The notes below the pieces were generated by a model that saw only the letters and a list, made by a program, of their open reading frames with translations, did no database searches and was not told where the DNA came from. 61,448 nt of DNA from Flavobacterium sp. (GTDB lineage Bacteria > Bacteroidota > Bacteroidia > Flavobacteriales > Flavobacteriaceae), in contig JALRGT010000016.1 in assembly GCA_023259675.1 (NCBI GenBank), positions 1 through 61,448 of the forward strand. The letters run 5' to 3'. The first letter of the stretch is position 1. Each line of letters starts with the position of its first letter. The translations under genes and the position numbers were made by a program. Below, piece by piece: positions 17,847 to 27,500 of the stretch.

Positions 17847-19781
17847 TTATCGCATAATTTTTAATAAATGAAATGGCAGATCTGGCGAAAGCTCTACATA
17901 ATTCCACTCATTGTTCCAAAAATAGCTGTTTCCGGTAATTAAATCAACCACATGAATTGGCTGAAACCCTAATTCATGAATAGGCAGTCTCACCATGGCC
18001 TTACATACATTATGGGCATCCAAACTAACAACCATAAGCGTTTCGTTCTCTTTTTTGTCATCAAATTTATAATAACTCATTACTTGGTCATTATTAGTGT
18101 CACAAAAGACAATGTTATTCGTTTGTTGCAAAGAAGACTGTTCTTTTCGAATAAAATTAATTTTTGAAATCAAAATGGTGAGCTTATTTTGAATTTCCCA
18201 ATCCCAATGATAAAATTCGTACTTCTCTGAATTTAGATACTCCTCTTTTCCAGGAGCCATTGGAGTACTAACTCTGTATTCAAAAACAGGTCCATATATC
18301 CCAACACTCGAACTCAATGTCGCAGCCAAGAAATATTTTTGTAAATGCACTGATTCATTTCCACCTTGCAAAGCAAACGGATTAATATCCGGTGTATTAG
18401 GCCAAAAATTAGGGCGGTAAAACTCTTTTTGTTCTGATTTTGTTAGCTCATTTACATATTCAATCAGTTCGTTTTTAGAATTTCTCCAAGTAAAATAAGT
18501 ATACGATTGACTAAATCCTTGTTTGGCCAACTCATTCATTATTTTTGGACGCGTAAAAGCTTCCGCCAAAAACAATACATCTGAATGTTTTTTCTTAATT
18601 TCTCCAATTAACCAACCCCAAAAATAAAAGGGTTTGGTATGCGGATTATCCACTCTGAATATTCGGATATTGCATTCTTCGATCCAAAATAAAGCGACAT
18701 CCAAAAGTGCTGCCCAAAGATTTTTCCAATCATCCGTTTCAAAATAAATAGGCAATATATCTTGGTACTTTTTAGGAGGATTTTCGGCGTACTGAACCGT
18801 ACCATCCGGTCTCCACTTAAACCACTGCGGAAATTCATTTACATAGGGATGATCTGGTGCGGCCTGCAAAGCATAATCCATTGCCACTTCAATTCCTAAA
18901 TCTTGCGCTTTTGTTACTAAATTTTTAAAATCTTCTATCGTTCCCAATTCGGGATGAGTTGATTTATGTCCACCGTATTGAGAGCCTATCCCCCAAGGAG
19001 ATCCTACATCTCCAGGTTCAGCATTGGTGGCATTATTTTTCCCTTTACGATTTACTTCACCAATCGGATGAATGGGCGGAAAATACAACGTATCAAATCC
19101 CATTGCGGCGACTCTTTGCAAAAGTCTTTCACAATCTTTAAAAGTTCCGTGTTTCCCTTTTTCCGAAGAAGAAGAACGTGGAAAAAATTCGTACCAAGTA
19201 CTGAATAAGGCTTTTTTTCTATCAACATATACTTTCAATTCCGATGATTGGTTTGCTAAAAATCGAGTCGGGTACTTTGTAAAAATATGGGTTAATTCAG
19301 GCGAAGATGCTTCATAAACCGCTTTATCATATTCTGATTCAGTAGTAAAGAAATGTATTAATTTATTTAAATAATCATTTTCAGCATCATTGGCAAATTT
19401 CTGAATTGCTTTGATATATTCAGCACCTTCCAATAATTCAGACTTTATATATTGATTGTCTTGAATTTTACGTTCGGTACCATGCTGCCAATTCAAAGCA
19501 TAATCTACCCAACCTTCCACCAAATAAGAATAAACTCCTTGCTTTTCAACATTGAAAGTAGCTTTCCAAACATCATTTTCGATAGGATTCATTCGAACTT
19601 CCTGCCACCCTTCTTCTGCTTCATGTTTAAATTTAACACTACAGGCAATAACATCATGCCCATCAGAAAACACGTCAGCGGATACATTTATTTGTTGGCC
19701 TACTATTCTTTTAACTGCAAAAGCACCTCCGTCAAGCTGAGGCAAAACATTTTCGATTATGATTCTCGTTTGTTTCTGCAT
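17847..19781 (-). CDS. glgE: Alpha-1,4-glucan:maltose-1-phosphate maltosyltransferase
   Basis: GlgE (GH13 subfamily 3) extends alpha-1,4-glucans with maltosyl units from maltose-1-phosphate. The 644-residue sequence has the N-terminal domain of this family and the diagnostic catalytic stretch: Asp378 in RIFRVDNPHTKP, Glu407 in FLAEAFTRP and Asp465 in NTPDINPF. The first two are 29 residues apart, as in Streptomyces GlgE. It lies between glgC and glgB. No maltokinase (pep2/mak) or trehalose synthase is in the window, so the maltose-1-phosphate source is unclear. An alternative is a Bacteroidota-specific role with another donor. Confidence 0.9.
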   Translation of the reverse strand: MQKQTRIIIENVLPQLDGGAFAVKRIVGQQINVSADVFSDGHDVIACSVKFKHEAEEGWQEVRMNPIENDVWKATFNVEKQGVYSYLVEGWVDYALNWQHGTERKIQDNQYIKSELLEGAEYIKAIQKFANDAENDYLNKLIHFFTTESEYDKAVYEASSPELTHIFTKYPTRFLANQSSELKVYVDRKKALFSTWYEFFPRSSSSEKGKHGTFKDCERLLQRVAAMGFDTLYFPPIHPIGEVNRKGKNNATNAEPGDVGSPWGIGSQYGGHKSTHPELGTIEDFKNLVTKAQDLGIEVAMDYALQAAPDHPYVNEFPQWFKWRPDGTVQYAENPPKKYQDILPIYFETDDWKNLWAALLDVALFWIEECNIRIFRVDNPHTKPFYFWGWLIGEIKKKHSDVLFLAEAFTRPKIMNELAKQGFSQSYTYFTWRNSKNELIEYVNELTKSEQKEFYRPNFWPNTPDINPFALQGGNESVHLQKYFLAATLSSSVGIYGPVFEYRVSTPMAPGKEEYLNSEKYEFYHWDWEIQNKLTILISKINFIRKEQSSLQQTNNIVFCDTNNDQVMSYYKFDDKKENETLMVVSLDAHNVCKAMVRLPIHELGFQPIHVVDLITGNSYFWNNEWNYVELSPDLPFHLLKIMR

Positions 19782-19827
19782 TGTAATTTTATATGAATAT
19801 GTTTATATTTTATAAAGTATTGATCGA

Positions 19828-21108
19828 CTATTTTATACTAAAACCATTTGGAATTATAGCTCCTTTTTTTATCACTACAATACCGTCTTTTACAGCATAT
19901 AAAGGATTTGAAGTGTTTTCAAGATGACTTCCTCCATTGATATAAACATCATTACCAATACGGCAATTTTTATCAATCAAAGCATTTTTAATGAAACATC
20001 TTTCCCCTATCCCTATCAAGTTGACATTATTCTTAAGGTCTTCGTTAATGTTTTCTATACTCTGATAGAAATCACTACCCATTACATAACAATTTTGTAT
20101 TACAGAATCTTCACCAATTCTGGAACGAATTCCAATAACGGATTTATTAATTTCTTTAGCATTTAATATACAGCCTTCAGAAATCAATGATTTATCAATC
20201 ATCGTTTTATGAAACTTTGAAGGAGGCAACATCCTTGGTCTTGTATATATTTTGTTGTCATTATCAAACAAATTGAATTGAGGCACATCATCTGTCAAAC
20301 CAATATTTGCTTCAAAGAAAGAGTCAATATTTCCAATATCTGTCCAATATCCTTCATATTGGTAACTCAATATTTTATTTACTCCAACGGCTTGAGGTAT
20401 AATTTCTTTTCCAAAATCTTTAGTCTCAGAATTAGTCATCAAGTCGACCAATAACTTTTTATTGAAAATGTAAATCCCCATAGAGGCCAAATAATTTTTT
20501 CCTTGTGCTTTCATCTCTTCGCTCACATCCGATTTCCAATTTGGTAATAATTCTGCTGCTGGTTTTTCTATAAAAGCTGAAATACAACTTTTATCATCTG
20601 TTTTTAAAATTCCAAACTCAGGAGCATCTTTATCATTCACAGGTAAAGTAGCTATAGTTATGTCTGCTTCATTTTTGATATGTTCTTCTATCATATCATT
20701 AAAGTCCATCTGATACAATTGATCTCCTGAAAGAATCAAAGCATAATCAAAATCATGATTTAAAAAATGAGGCATACATTGTCTTACTGCATCGGCTGTA
20801 CCCTGAAACCAAGTGGGATTATCAGGTGTTTGCTCTGCGGCAAGAATGTCAACAAATGCCTGACTGAAAGCGCTAAATGTATAGGTATTCTTAATATGTG
20901 CATTTAAAGAGGCCGAATTAAATTGTGTCAATACAAACATTCTATAAATATCCGAATTCATACAATTCGAGATTGGAATATCCACTAATCTATATTTTCC
21001 ACCAATTGGAACAGCTGGTTTAGACCTTGTTTCAGTTAATGGGTACAATCTTGAACCCTGCCCACCACCTAGAATAATTGCAATTACATTTTTTCTTTTC
21101 GCTTTCAT
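19828..21108 (-). CDS. glgC: Glucose-1-phosphate adenylyltransferase
   Basis: GlgC makes ADP-glucose from glucose-1-phosphate and ATP, the committed step of bacterial glycogen synthesis. The 426-residue protein has the N-terminal nucleotidyltransferase signature GGGQGSRLYPLTETRSKPAV at about 14-33, the sugar-phosphate region (FIEKPA) and a C-terminal left-handed beta-helix with hexapeptide-like repeats. Its start overlaps the glgA stop by 4 bases, indicating translational coupling. Confidence 0.96.
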   Translation of the reverse strand: MKAKRKNVIAIILGGGQGSRLYPLTETRSKPAVPIGGKYRLVDIPISNCMNSDIYRMFVLTQFNSASLNAHIKNTYTFSAFSQAFVDILAAEQTPDNPTWFQGTADAVRQCMPHFLNHDFDYALILSGDQLYQMDFNDMIEEHIKNEADITIATLPVNDKDAPEFGILKTDDKSCISAFIEKPAAELLPNWKSDVSEEMKAQGKNYLASMGIYIFNKKLLVDLMTNSETKDFGKEIIPQAVGVNKILSYQYEGYWTDIGNIDSFFEANIGLTDDVPQFNLFDNDNKIYTRPRMLPPSKFHKTMIDKSLISEGCILNAKEINKSVIGIRSRIGEDSVIQNCYVMGSDFYQSIENINEDLKNNVNLIGIGERCFIKNALIDKNCRIGNDVYINGGSHLENTSNPLYAVKDGIVVIKKGAIIPNGFSIK

Positions 21109-22529
21109 ATTTTTTTAATTATTAAATTATACATTTCAATATATTCTTTATAAGCATTCTTCCACGAATGATCTAAACTCATCCCTAATTTTCTAATCGA
21201 ATTAAATTTTTCTTTATCTTCAAATAATTCAATTGCCCTTTGTATTGAAGCAATTATATCAATTACAGAAGTTTGATCATGACAGATACCATTCCCATTT
21301 TCATCTCCTATATCTATCACAGTATCTTTTAGACCTCCCGTTCTTCTTACTACAGGAACGGTTCCATATCTAAAAGAATACATCTGATTCAATCCACAAG
21401 GTTCTATTCTTGAAGGCATTAATAAAAAATCGGAAGCCGCATAAATCAAATGTGCCAACTCTTCATTATATCCAATAAACACATTGTAATTCCCTTTAAA
21501 ATCAGCTACTAACTCTTTTAATTGTGTTTCAATTTGTTTATCACCTGAACCTAAAATAAAAATATTTATTCCTTTTTTATTTTCTTTTATAGCGATAGGA
21601 ATTGCCTCAGCCAACACATCGGCTCCTTTTTCCGGTAACAATCTCCCTATAAAGCTGAAAAGTGGTTTTTCAGAATCTAAATCAAACAATTTACAAAGTT
21701 TTTCTTTATTTTTTTTCTTACCCGAAATAAAATTATTGATAGAATAATTCTTTTCTATCATGCTGTCTTTCTCTGGATTCCAAACCTCAGTATCTATACC
21801 ATTTAAAATACCTTTAGACTTATAACGAACCATCCTAAATAAAGATTCTAATCCATTGGCTGAATAATTAATTTCATTCAAATAATTTGGAGAAACGGTC
21901 GTAACGGCCCAAGCACATTTTAAACCAACCGCCATCGAATTTATTTGGTTATCCCACTGAAGAACATGCACATTGGAAAGTTCAAAATCAGGTAAATAAT
22001 ATAATTTATCAAAACCAAATTGCCCCTGATACAAACTACTGTGAATAGTTATTATCGTAGGGATGTTTTTAATTTTCTCGTATTTAAAGGCATATAACAT
22101 CATAAAAGGAATTAGCCCCGTATGATGATCGTGACAATTAATCACGTCCGGTAAACTTTTTCTACTTATCAACCAATCTAGAGTAGCAATCTGAAAAGAC
22201 AAAAACCGTTCAATATCATCTTCAAAACCGTATATTTCGTTTCTGCCAAAAAGTTCCGGAATGGCTACCGAATACAATTCAAAACCTAAATTATTTACAG
22301 CCTCTTTATATACCGAAAAGGGAAAATTAAATTTACCCAATTTAACATGACCGGCATGAACCGCCACAAATTCGTTTTCTTTAAAATATTTTACATCATA
22401 ACGAGGAACAATTACACTTACATGGTGACCTGCTTCATTTTGAAATTTTGATAATGCGCCAACAATATCCGCTAAACCACCCACTTTTGCAACAGGATAA
22501 CACTCCGCACTAATATGAAATATTTTCAT
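21105..22529 (-). CDS. glgA: Glycogen synthase, GT5 type
   Basis: The 474-residue enzyme transfers glucose from ADP-glucose to the growing glucan. KVGGLADIV at residues 15-23 is the ADP-glucose-binding KxGGL motif. The C-terminal half contains the GT-B signatures IGRLLPEKG and EPCGLNQMYSFRYGTVPVVRRTGGL, typical of glycogen synthases. It is the first gene of the minus-strand glg cluster. Since glgE is also present, a role in making maltose-1-phosphate (GlgM-like) cannot be excluded, but GlgM belongs to GT4 and this looks like GT5. Confidence 0.94.
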   Translation of the reverse strand: MKIFHISAECYPVAKVGGLADIVGALSKFQNEAGHHVSVIVPRYDVKYFKENEFVAVHAGHVKLGKFNFPFSVYKEAVNNLGFELYSVAIPELFGRNEIYGFEDDIERFLSFQIATLDWLISRKSLPDVINCHDHHTGLIPFMMLYAFKYEKIKNIPTIITIHSSLYQGQFGFDKLYYLPDFELSNVHVLQWDNQINSMAVGLKCAWAVTTVSPNYLNEINYSANGLESLFRMVRYKSKGILNGIDTEVWNPEKDSMIEKNYSINNFISGKKKNKEKLCKLFDLDSEKPLFSFIGRLLPEKGADVLAEAIPIAIKENKKGINIFILGSGDKQIETQLKELVADFKGNYNVFIGYNEELAHLIYAASDFLLMPSRIEPCGLNQMYSFRYGTVPVVRRTGGLKDTVIDIGDENGNGICHDQTSVIDIIASIQRAIELFEDKEKFNSIRKLGMSLDHSWKNAYKEYIEMYNLIIKKI

Positions 22530-23087
22530 TTAAAAACTTTACTGAAATTCAAAACATTAAAAAAGCAATATAAAAACCTATTAAAATATTGATTAGCTAT
22601 TAAATCAACTACTTTTTAAGACTTTTTAAATTTAATAAAAATTATATAGAATATGGGCGCTCACAGAGATTTATTAATATGACAAAAATAATCTCCTAAA
22701 ACTAGATTATGTTTAAATAATTCTACAACATTATTCATAAGTATTAAATTAAAAACGTTTTTTACTTTAAAATTTCACACCCGAATACCATAAAAAAGGC
22801 CCGGTTACATTCAAAAAATGTGATTTTAAAAAAAATAACAAGAATTTGATTAAAAATATTATTCGACTATGACATAAATTTATCCAATATATTACATATT
22901 TAGCAATGAAAACGATATTTTTCTATATTTTTTATTCCAATTTCACACAATCCACTAACGGTGAAATGTTTATAAAAAAAATTAACGTCTTTGGAAAACT
23001 CAACTTTACTTACATCCTGTTTGACCTGTACTATTTCATCGAAAAAGAAAAAATGGCTAATTTTACATTTATAAAAAATTCAAACTA
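22530..23087. other. Divergent intergenic region between glgA and the ABC ATPase
   Basis: These 558 very AT-rich bases carry the promoters of the glg cluster (left) and the ABC gene (right). CAAAAATA (22683-22690) is the reverse complement of TAnnTTTG and could be a glgA -7 box, though no well-spaced -33 box is seen. A 60-codon plus-strand frame (22906-23088) ends in TAATG overlapping the next start; its composition looks random and I do not call it a gene. Confidence 0.4.
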
Positions 23088-24323
23088 ATGCGTTCAAAAA
23101 TAAACTGGGATATTCTTCTTTCTAATAAAGTTCATAAAAAAGGGTTTATTGATGCCTTGCTCTCTGGAAAAGCCATAGGAAAGCTAGCTGCTTTCAACTC
23201 TTTAAAAGGAATTCTTTTCTCGGATATGGCCATAGAGAAATTTTTAGAAAGAGAAGATCAATACGATATTATGGAAGCTGCTCGGGAAAAGAACCGAAAA
23301 CTGCGCACCTTTTCCTCCGGAGAACGCAAAAAAGAATTTCTAAAATATTGCCTGAGCCTAAAACCGGATTATATTATTTTAGATAATCCGCTGGATCATT
23401 TAGACCAAGCTTCTCGAAAAACACTTACGGAATCTTTTGAAAAACTGAGTGAATCGATTCCTCTGATCCAGCTGGTTAATCGCTCGGCAGATTTGTTGCC
23501 GTTTCTTAGCAACAAAGCCATGATTACTGATAATTCGTTTGAGCTACAAGATATCCAAGAAACAACAATAGAAAAAGCGCCATTAGAATCCAGTCGAATT
23601 CCTAAACCGGCCAGTACTATCGAATATTCCGAAGGGATTTTGGTACAAATGAAAAATATTACAATAGACTATTTTGACAAACCCATTATAAACTCGCTGA
23701 ATTGGACAATTAAAAAAGGAGAATTCTGGCAACTCATTGGACCAAACGGTTCCGGAAAAAGCACTATTTTATCGATGATAACCGGAGAAAATCCCAAAGG
23801 CTATGGTCAGGATTTATTACTTTTTGGAATCCAAAAAGGAAGCGGCGAAAGTATTTGGGACATCAAAAAAAATGTAGGGTATTTTTCTACCGCTATGACC
23901 GATTTATTTCAAAAAAATCACAGTCTTGAAAATATGATTTTATCCGGATTTTTTGATTCTATCGGATTGTATGTGGAACCTACAACACTGCAAAAAAATA
24001 TTGTTAATGATTGGCTTGACCTTATTCAAATGAGCCATCTGAAAAACAAAAAGTTTCACCAACTTTCCATCGGACAACAACGTGTGGCATTAATTATTCG
24101 TGCAGTACTCAAGCATCCGCCTTTGGTCATTTTGGATGAACCGGTAGAAGGATTAGATGACGAAAACGTACATTTGGTTACTCAGCTCATTAATCTATTA
24201 ACCAAAGAAACCGATATGACACTGATATTCGTTTCCCATCGTATTGAACCGAGTTTGGCTCCGAATTTGGTTTACGAATTAATTCCATCCGAAAACGGGT
24301 CAATCGGGGTGATAAAGGATTAA
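23088..24323 (+). CDS. ABC ATPase with degenerate first nucleotide-binding domain, ModF-like
   Basis: A soluble 411-residue protein of two ATP-binding cassettes and no membrane segments. The second half is complete: Walker A IGPNGSGKST at about 221-230, signature LSIGQQR and Walker B PLVILDEP. The first half keeps a signature-like FSSGERK and a Walker-B-like YIILDNPLDHLD but has no recognisable Walker A, and is shortened. This layout recalls E. coli ModF, whose role is not settled. No permease or binding protein is adjacent, so it need not be a transporter subunit. Related flavobacterial proteins appear to share the shortened first domain. Confidence 0.8.
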   Translation: MRSKINWDILLSNKVHKKGFIDALLSGKAIGKLAAFNSLKGILFSDMAIEKFLEREDQYDIMEAAREKNRKLRTFSSGERKKEFLKYCLSLKPDYIILDNPLDHLDQASRKTLTESFEKLSESIPLIQLVNRSADLLPFLSNKAMITDNSFELQDIQETTIEKAPLESSRIPKPASTIEYSEGILVQMKNITIDYFDKPIINSLNWTIKKGEFWQLIGPNGSGKSTILSMITGENPKGYGQDLLLFGIQKGSGESIWDIKKNVGYFSTAMTDLFQKNHSLENMILSGFFDSIGLYVEPTTLQKNIVNDWLDLIQMSHLKNKKFHQLSIGQQRVALIIRAVLKHPPLVILDEPVEGLDDENVHLVTQLINLLTKETDMTLIFVSHRIEPSLAPNLVYELIPSENGSIGVIKD

Positions 24324-24536
24324 AGAAAATCCATTCTTTACTAATTTCCAGATTCTCTTATTTTACTAAAATTTGATTTTCACTAAAATATTTTTTAAAA
24401 AATCAGCCATAATATTTTAAAGATATTTACTGATTATATTTTATATTCTCTATATTAGACATTAGCTAATATATAAGACTTTTCAAGTTTATAATTGAAA
24501 CATTTAACTAACTTATATACCTAAACCATATTCATT

Positions 24537-27500
24537 TTGAAAATTAAAATCATAGTAATTGGAATCATTATACTAAGTTTTATATTCTTCATTCCATTTT
24601 CAAAAAGTTTTCTTTTTAATGAATCTAACATCCCGTTACAAAAGATTACCTCCAAAAATGAGGATACTAAAACAACTGAATCAACCGAGTTTACAGGGCT
24701 AAAATATTATTTAGACCAATTAGACAACACTAAGGGTTTGTCTAACAGTTCCGTTAATTCTATTTTTCAAGATTCCGAGAATTTACTTTGGATTGGAACT
24801 TGGGATGGCTTAAACAGATATGACGGAAGTAGTTTTAAGATTTTCAGACCTGAATTGGATAATGAAAATAGTTTGAGTAATCAGGTAATCCTTAAAATCG
24901 CGGAGGATTATTCCGGTCAAATTTGGATACTTACCATTCACGGTATCAATAGATATAACAAAAAAAAGGATGAATTCCAGCGTTTTTTCTTTTCCAGAGA
25001 AAACAAACCTCCATTGTCTGAATCTGAATTCAATTTGGCTCTTGATCCTTCAAAAAAGGTGTTCTGTGCGGTAAAGGACTGGGGAATTGGTTACTTTGAC
25101 GGAACCAATTTTCAATTATTAACCTCAAAAAATATTTTCACCAAAGCTGTCAAAAAAATGACATTTGCCCCTTCGGGTGAATTGTTGGTTTTATTGGAAA
25201 ACAATGAACTGTATGCTTTATCAATAAAAAAGGACAGCCTCGACAAAAAAACAATCTCAAAGGCAGATTTGATTTCGAAAAACATTAAAACGTTTGAAGT
25301 CGGTTCAGAAAACCAAATCTGCCTTGTCCCAATAAACGGAAAGATTATTTTACATTCTTTATCAGACCATAAAAACCTCAGTTTTCAGAATCTAAAAGCA
25401 GAAAATATCATCGGACATATTCCAGAAGGAATCGTGTTTTCTAACAAATCCGGATATTTTATTATGGATAAAACGGGAAAAATTATTTCTAATCCCTGGC
25501 TAAAATATTTACAAAATCAAAAAATCACCACTCTGATAAAAGGAAGTGAAAATGTAATTTGGACCGGAACTGATGGGGATGGTTTGTTTAAAATGTATCC
25601 TCTTAAAAAATCCTTTAATTTAATTTCCAGCGCACAGATTCCAGAGTTGGATGGAGGGATTATCAGAACCTTTTTGGAAGTCGACGATAATTCTTTTTTT
25701 GTTGGCACAAAAGGAAAAGGATTGTTTCGTTTTCAATCAAATTTTTATCTGAATCCTCAAAAAAAAGTAGCCTTTGAGAACTATAATGAAAATAACAGTG
25801 TCATCAATAATGCGGTTTTTGCTTTACACAAAGGGCAGGATAATCTTGTTTTTATAGGTACCGATGGCGATGGAATTACCGTTTTTGATTTAAAAAAATC
25901 AAAATTGATTAACTGGTCCGCTATTATTGGAAATGAAAAATGCGATTATTTCAAATCTATTTATACCATTTCTCAAGATAGCAATGGATATATTTGGCTA
26001 GGAACCAATGGATACGGAATGATTCGTTGTAAAATTGCGCGTTCTGGCGAGCAATTAAAAGTCACCGAGTTCAAAAAATATATAGCCCAAAACAACACTG
26101 CACATTCCTTAAGTAGCAATATTATTTTTTCCATTATCCCAAAAAATGAAAATCAGTTATGGCTGGGAACCCGATTGGGAGGCTTGAATCTTTTTGATAA
26201 AAAAAAGGAACAGTTCCTTACCTTTAAAAATAGTAAAAATGATGATCAAAGCCTCTCCAATAATGACATTCTCTGTTTGCAAAAGGATGCCAACAACCGC
26301 CTTTGGATAGGAACTAGTTTTGGTTTAAACTTGTTACAGGAATTAAAACCAGATGGGATTGCTGTTTTTAAAAGCTTTACAGTCAAAGATGGTCTTCCAA
26401 ACAATACGATTCACGGAATCGTTTCGGATAAAAAGTCCAATATCTGGATTAGCACTAATTTTGGAATCTCGAATTTTAATTTGGATCGATTAAAATTTAT
26501 TAATTACACAAAAAACGAAGGGCTTCAAAATAATGAATTTGCCGATGGTGCTTTTTATCAAGACCTAAAATCAAATTACATTTTCATGGGAGGTATAAAA
26601 GGATTTAATTACTTTTTACCCGATAAAATAAAGGAATCTGCAGTTATTCCCGATATCCTAATCGATAAAATCAGTGGTCACAATCAGGCCGTTCCCTATT
26701 ACCAAGGTCTTGTAATCGCCCCAAATTCGGATTCGCATCCTTCAATTGTTTTGAAACACGACCAAAACTTTTTTGATATTGAATTGGCAGCACTTACTTA
26801 TGTAAACAGTGAAAAATGTCAATATGCCTATCAATTAACCAACTTCGACAAAGAATGGAATGTGATTAATAATAGACGAATTATTTCTTTCACCAACGTT
26901 CCAAAAGGGAATTATTCGTTACGCCTGAAATGGACTAACAGCGATGGTGTTTGGAGCAAACCGGTACATGCGATTGATATTAGGATAAAACCGGTGTTTT
27001 GGCAATCTAATCTTGCTCTTGCAATCTATTTTATTTTGATGACACTTTTTATATTGTTTGTATGGAGTTATTACAAAAAACGACAATCATTGAGTCAAAA
27101 TATTCTATTTAGAAAAAGAGAAGAAGAATTACATGAAAATCGTCTGACCTTTTTTACAAATATTGCGCATGAATTTCAAACACCACTAACTTTGATTGTA
27201 GGACCTGTTCAAAAACTTTCCGAAACAGCAAATCTTAGCGAAAAGAACCAAAAATTCCTTCAGATGATTCAACGTAATTCATCAAGGTTATTGTTTCTTA
27301 CGCAACAATTATTGGAATTCAGAAAAGCCGAATATGACTATCTAGAAATAAGTGCCCGAGAATTTGACCTTGTTAATCTGGTAGAACAAATCGCGGAATT
27401 GTTTGATGAATGGGCGTTGAATAAAAATATTGATTATAATCTGGAAATCCCCTCAACATTAACAGGGTGGTTTGATAAAGATAAAATTGAAAAAATAGTT

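Noticed and set aside
22906..23088. 60-codon frame ending in TAATG at the ABC ATPase start
   Set aside because: The overlap looks like coupling, but the peptide is Phe/Tyr/Asn/Lys-rich as expected from random AT-rich DNA.
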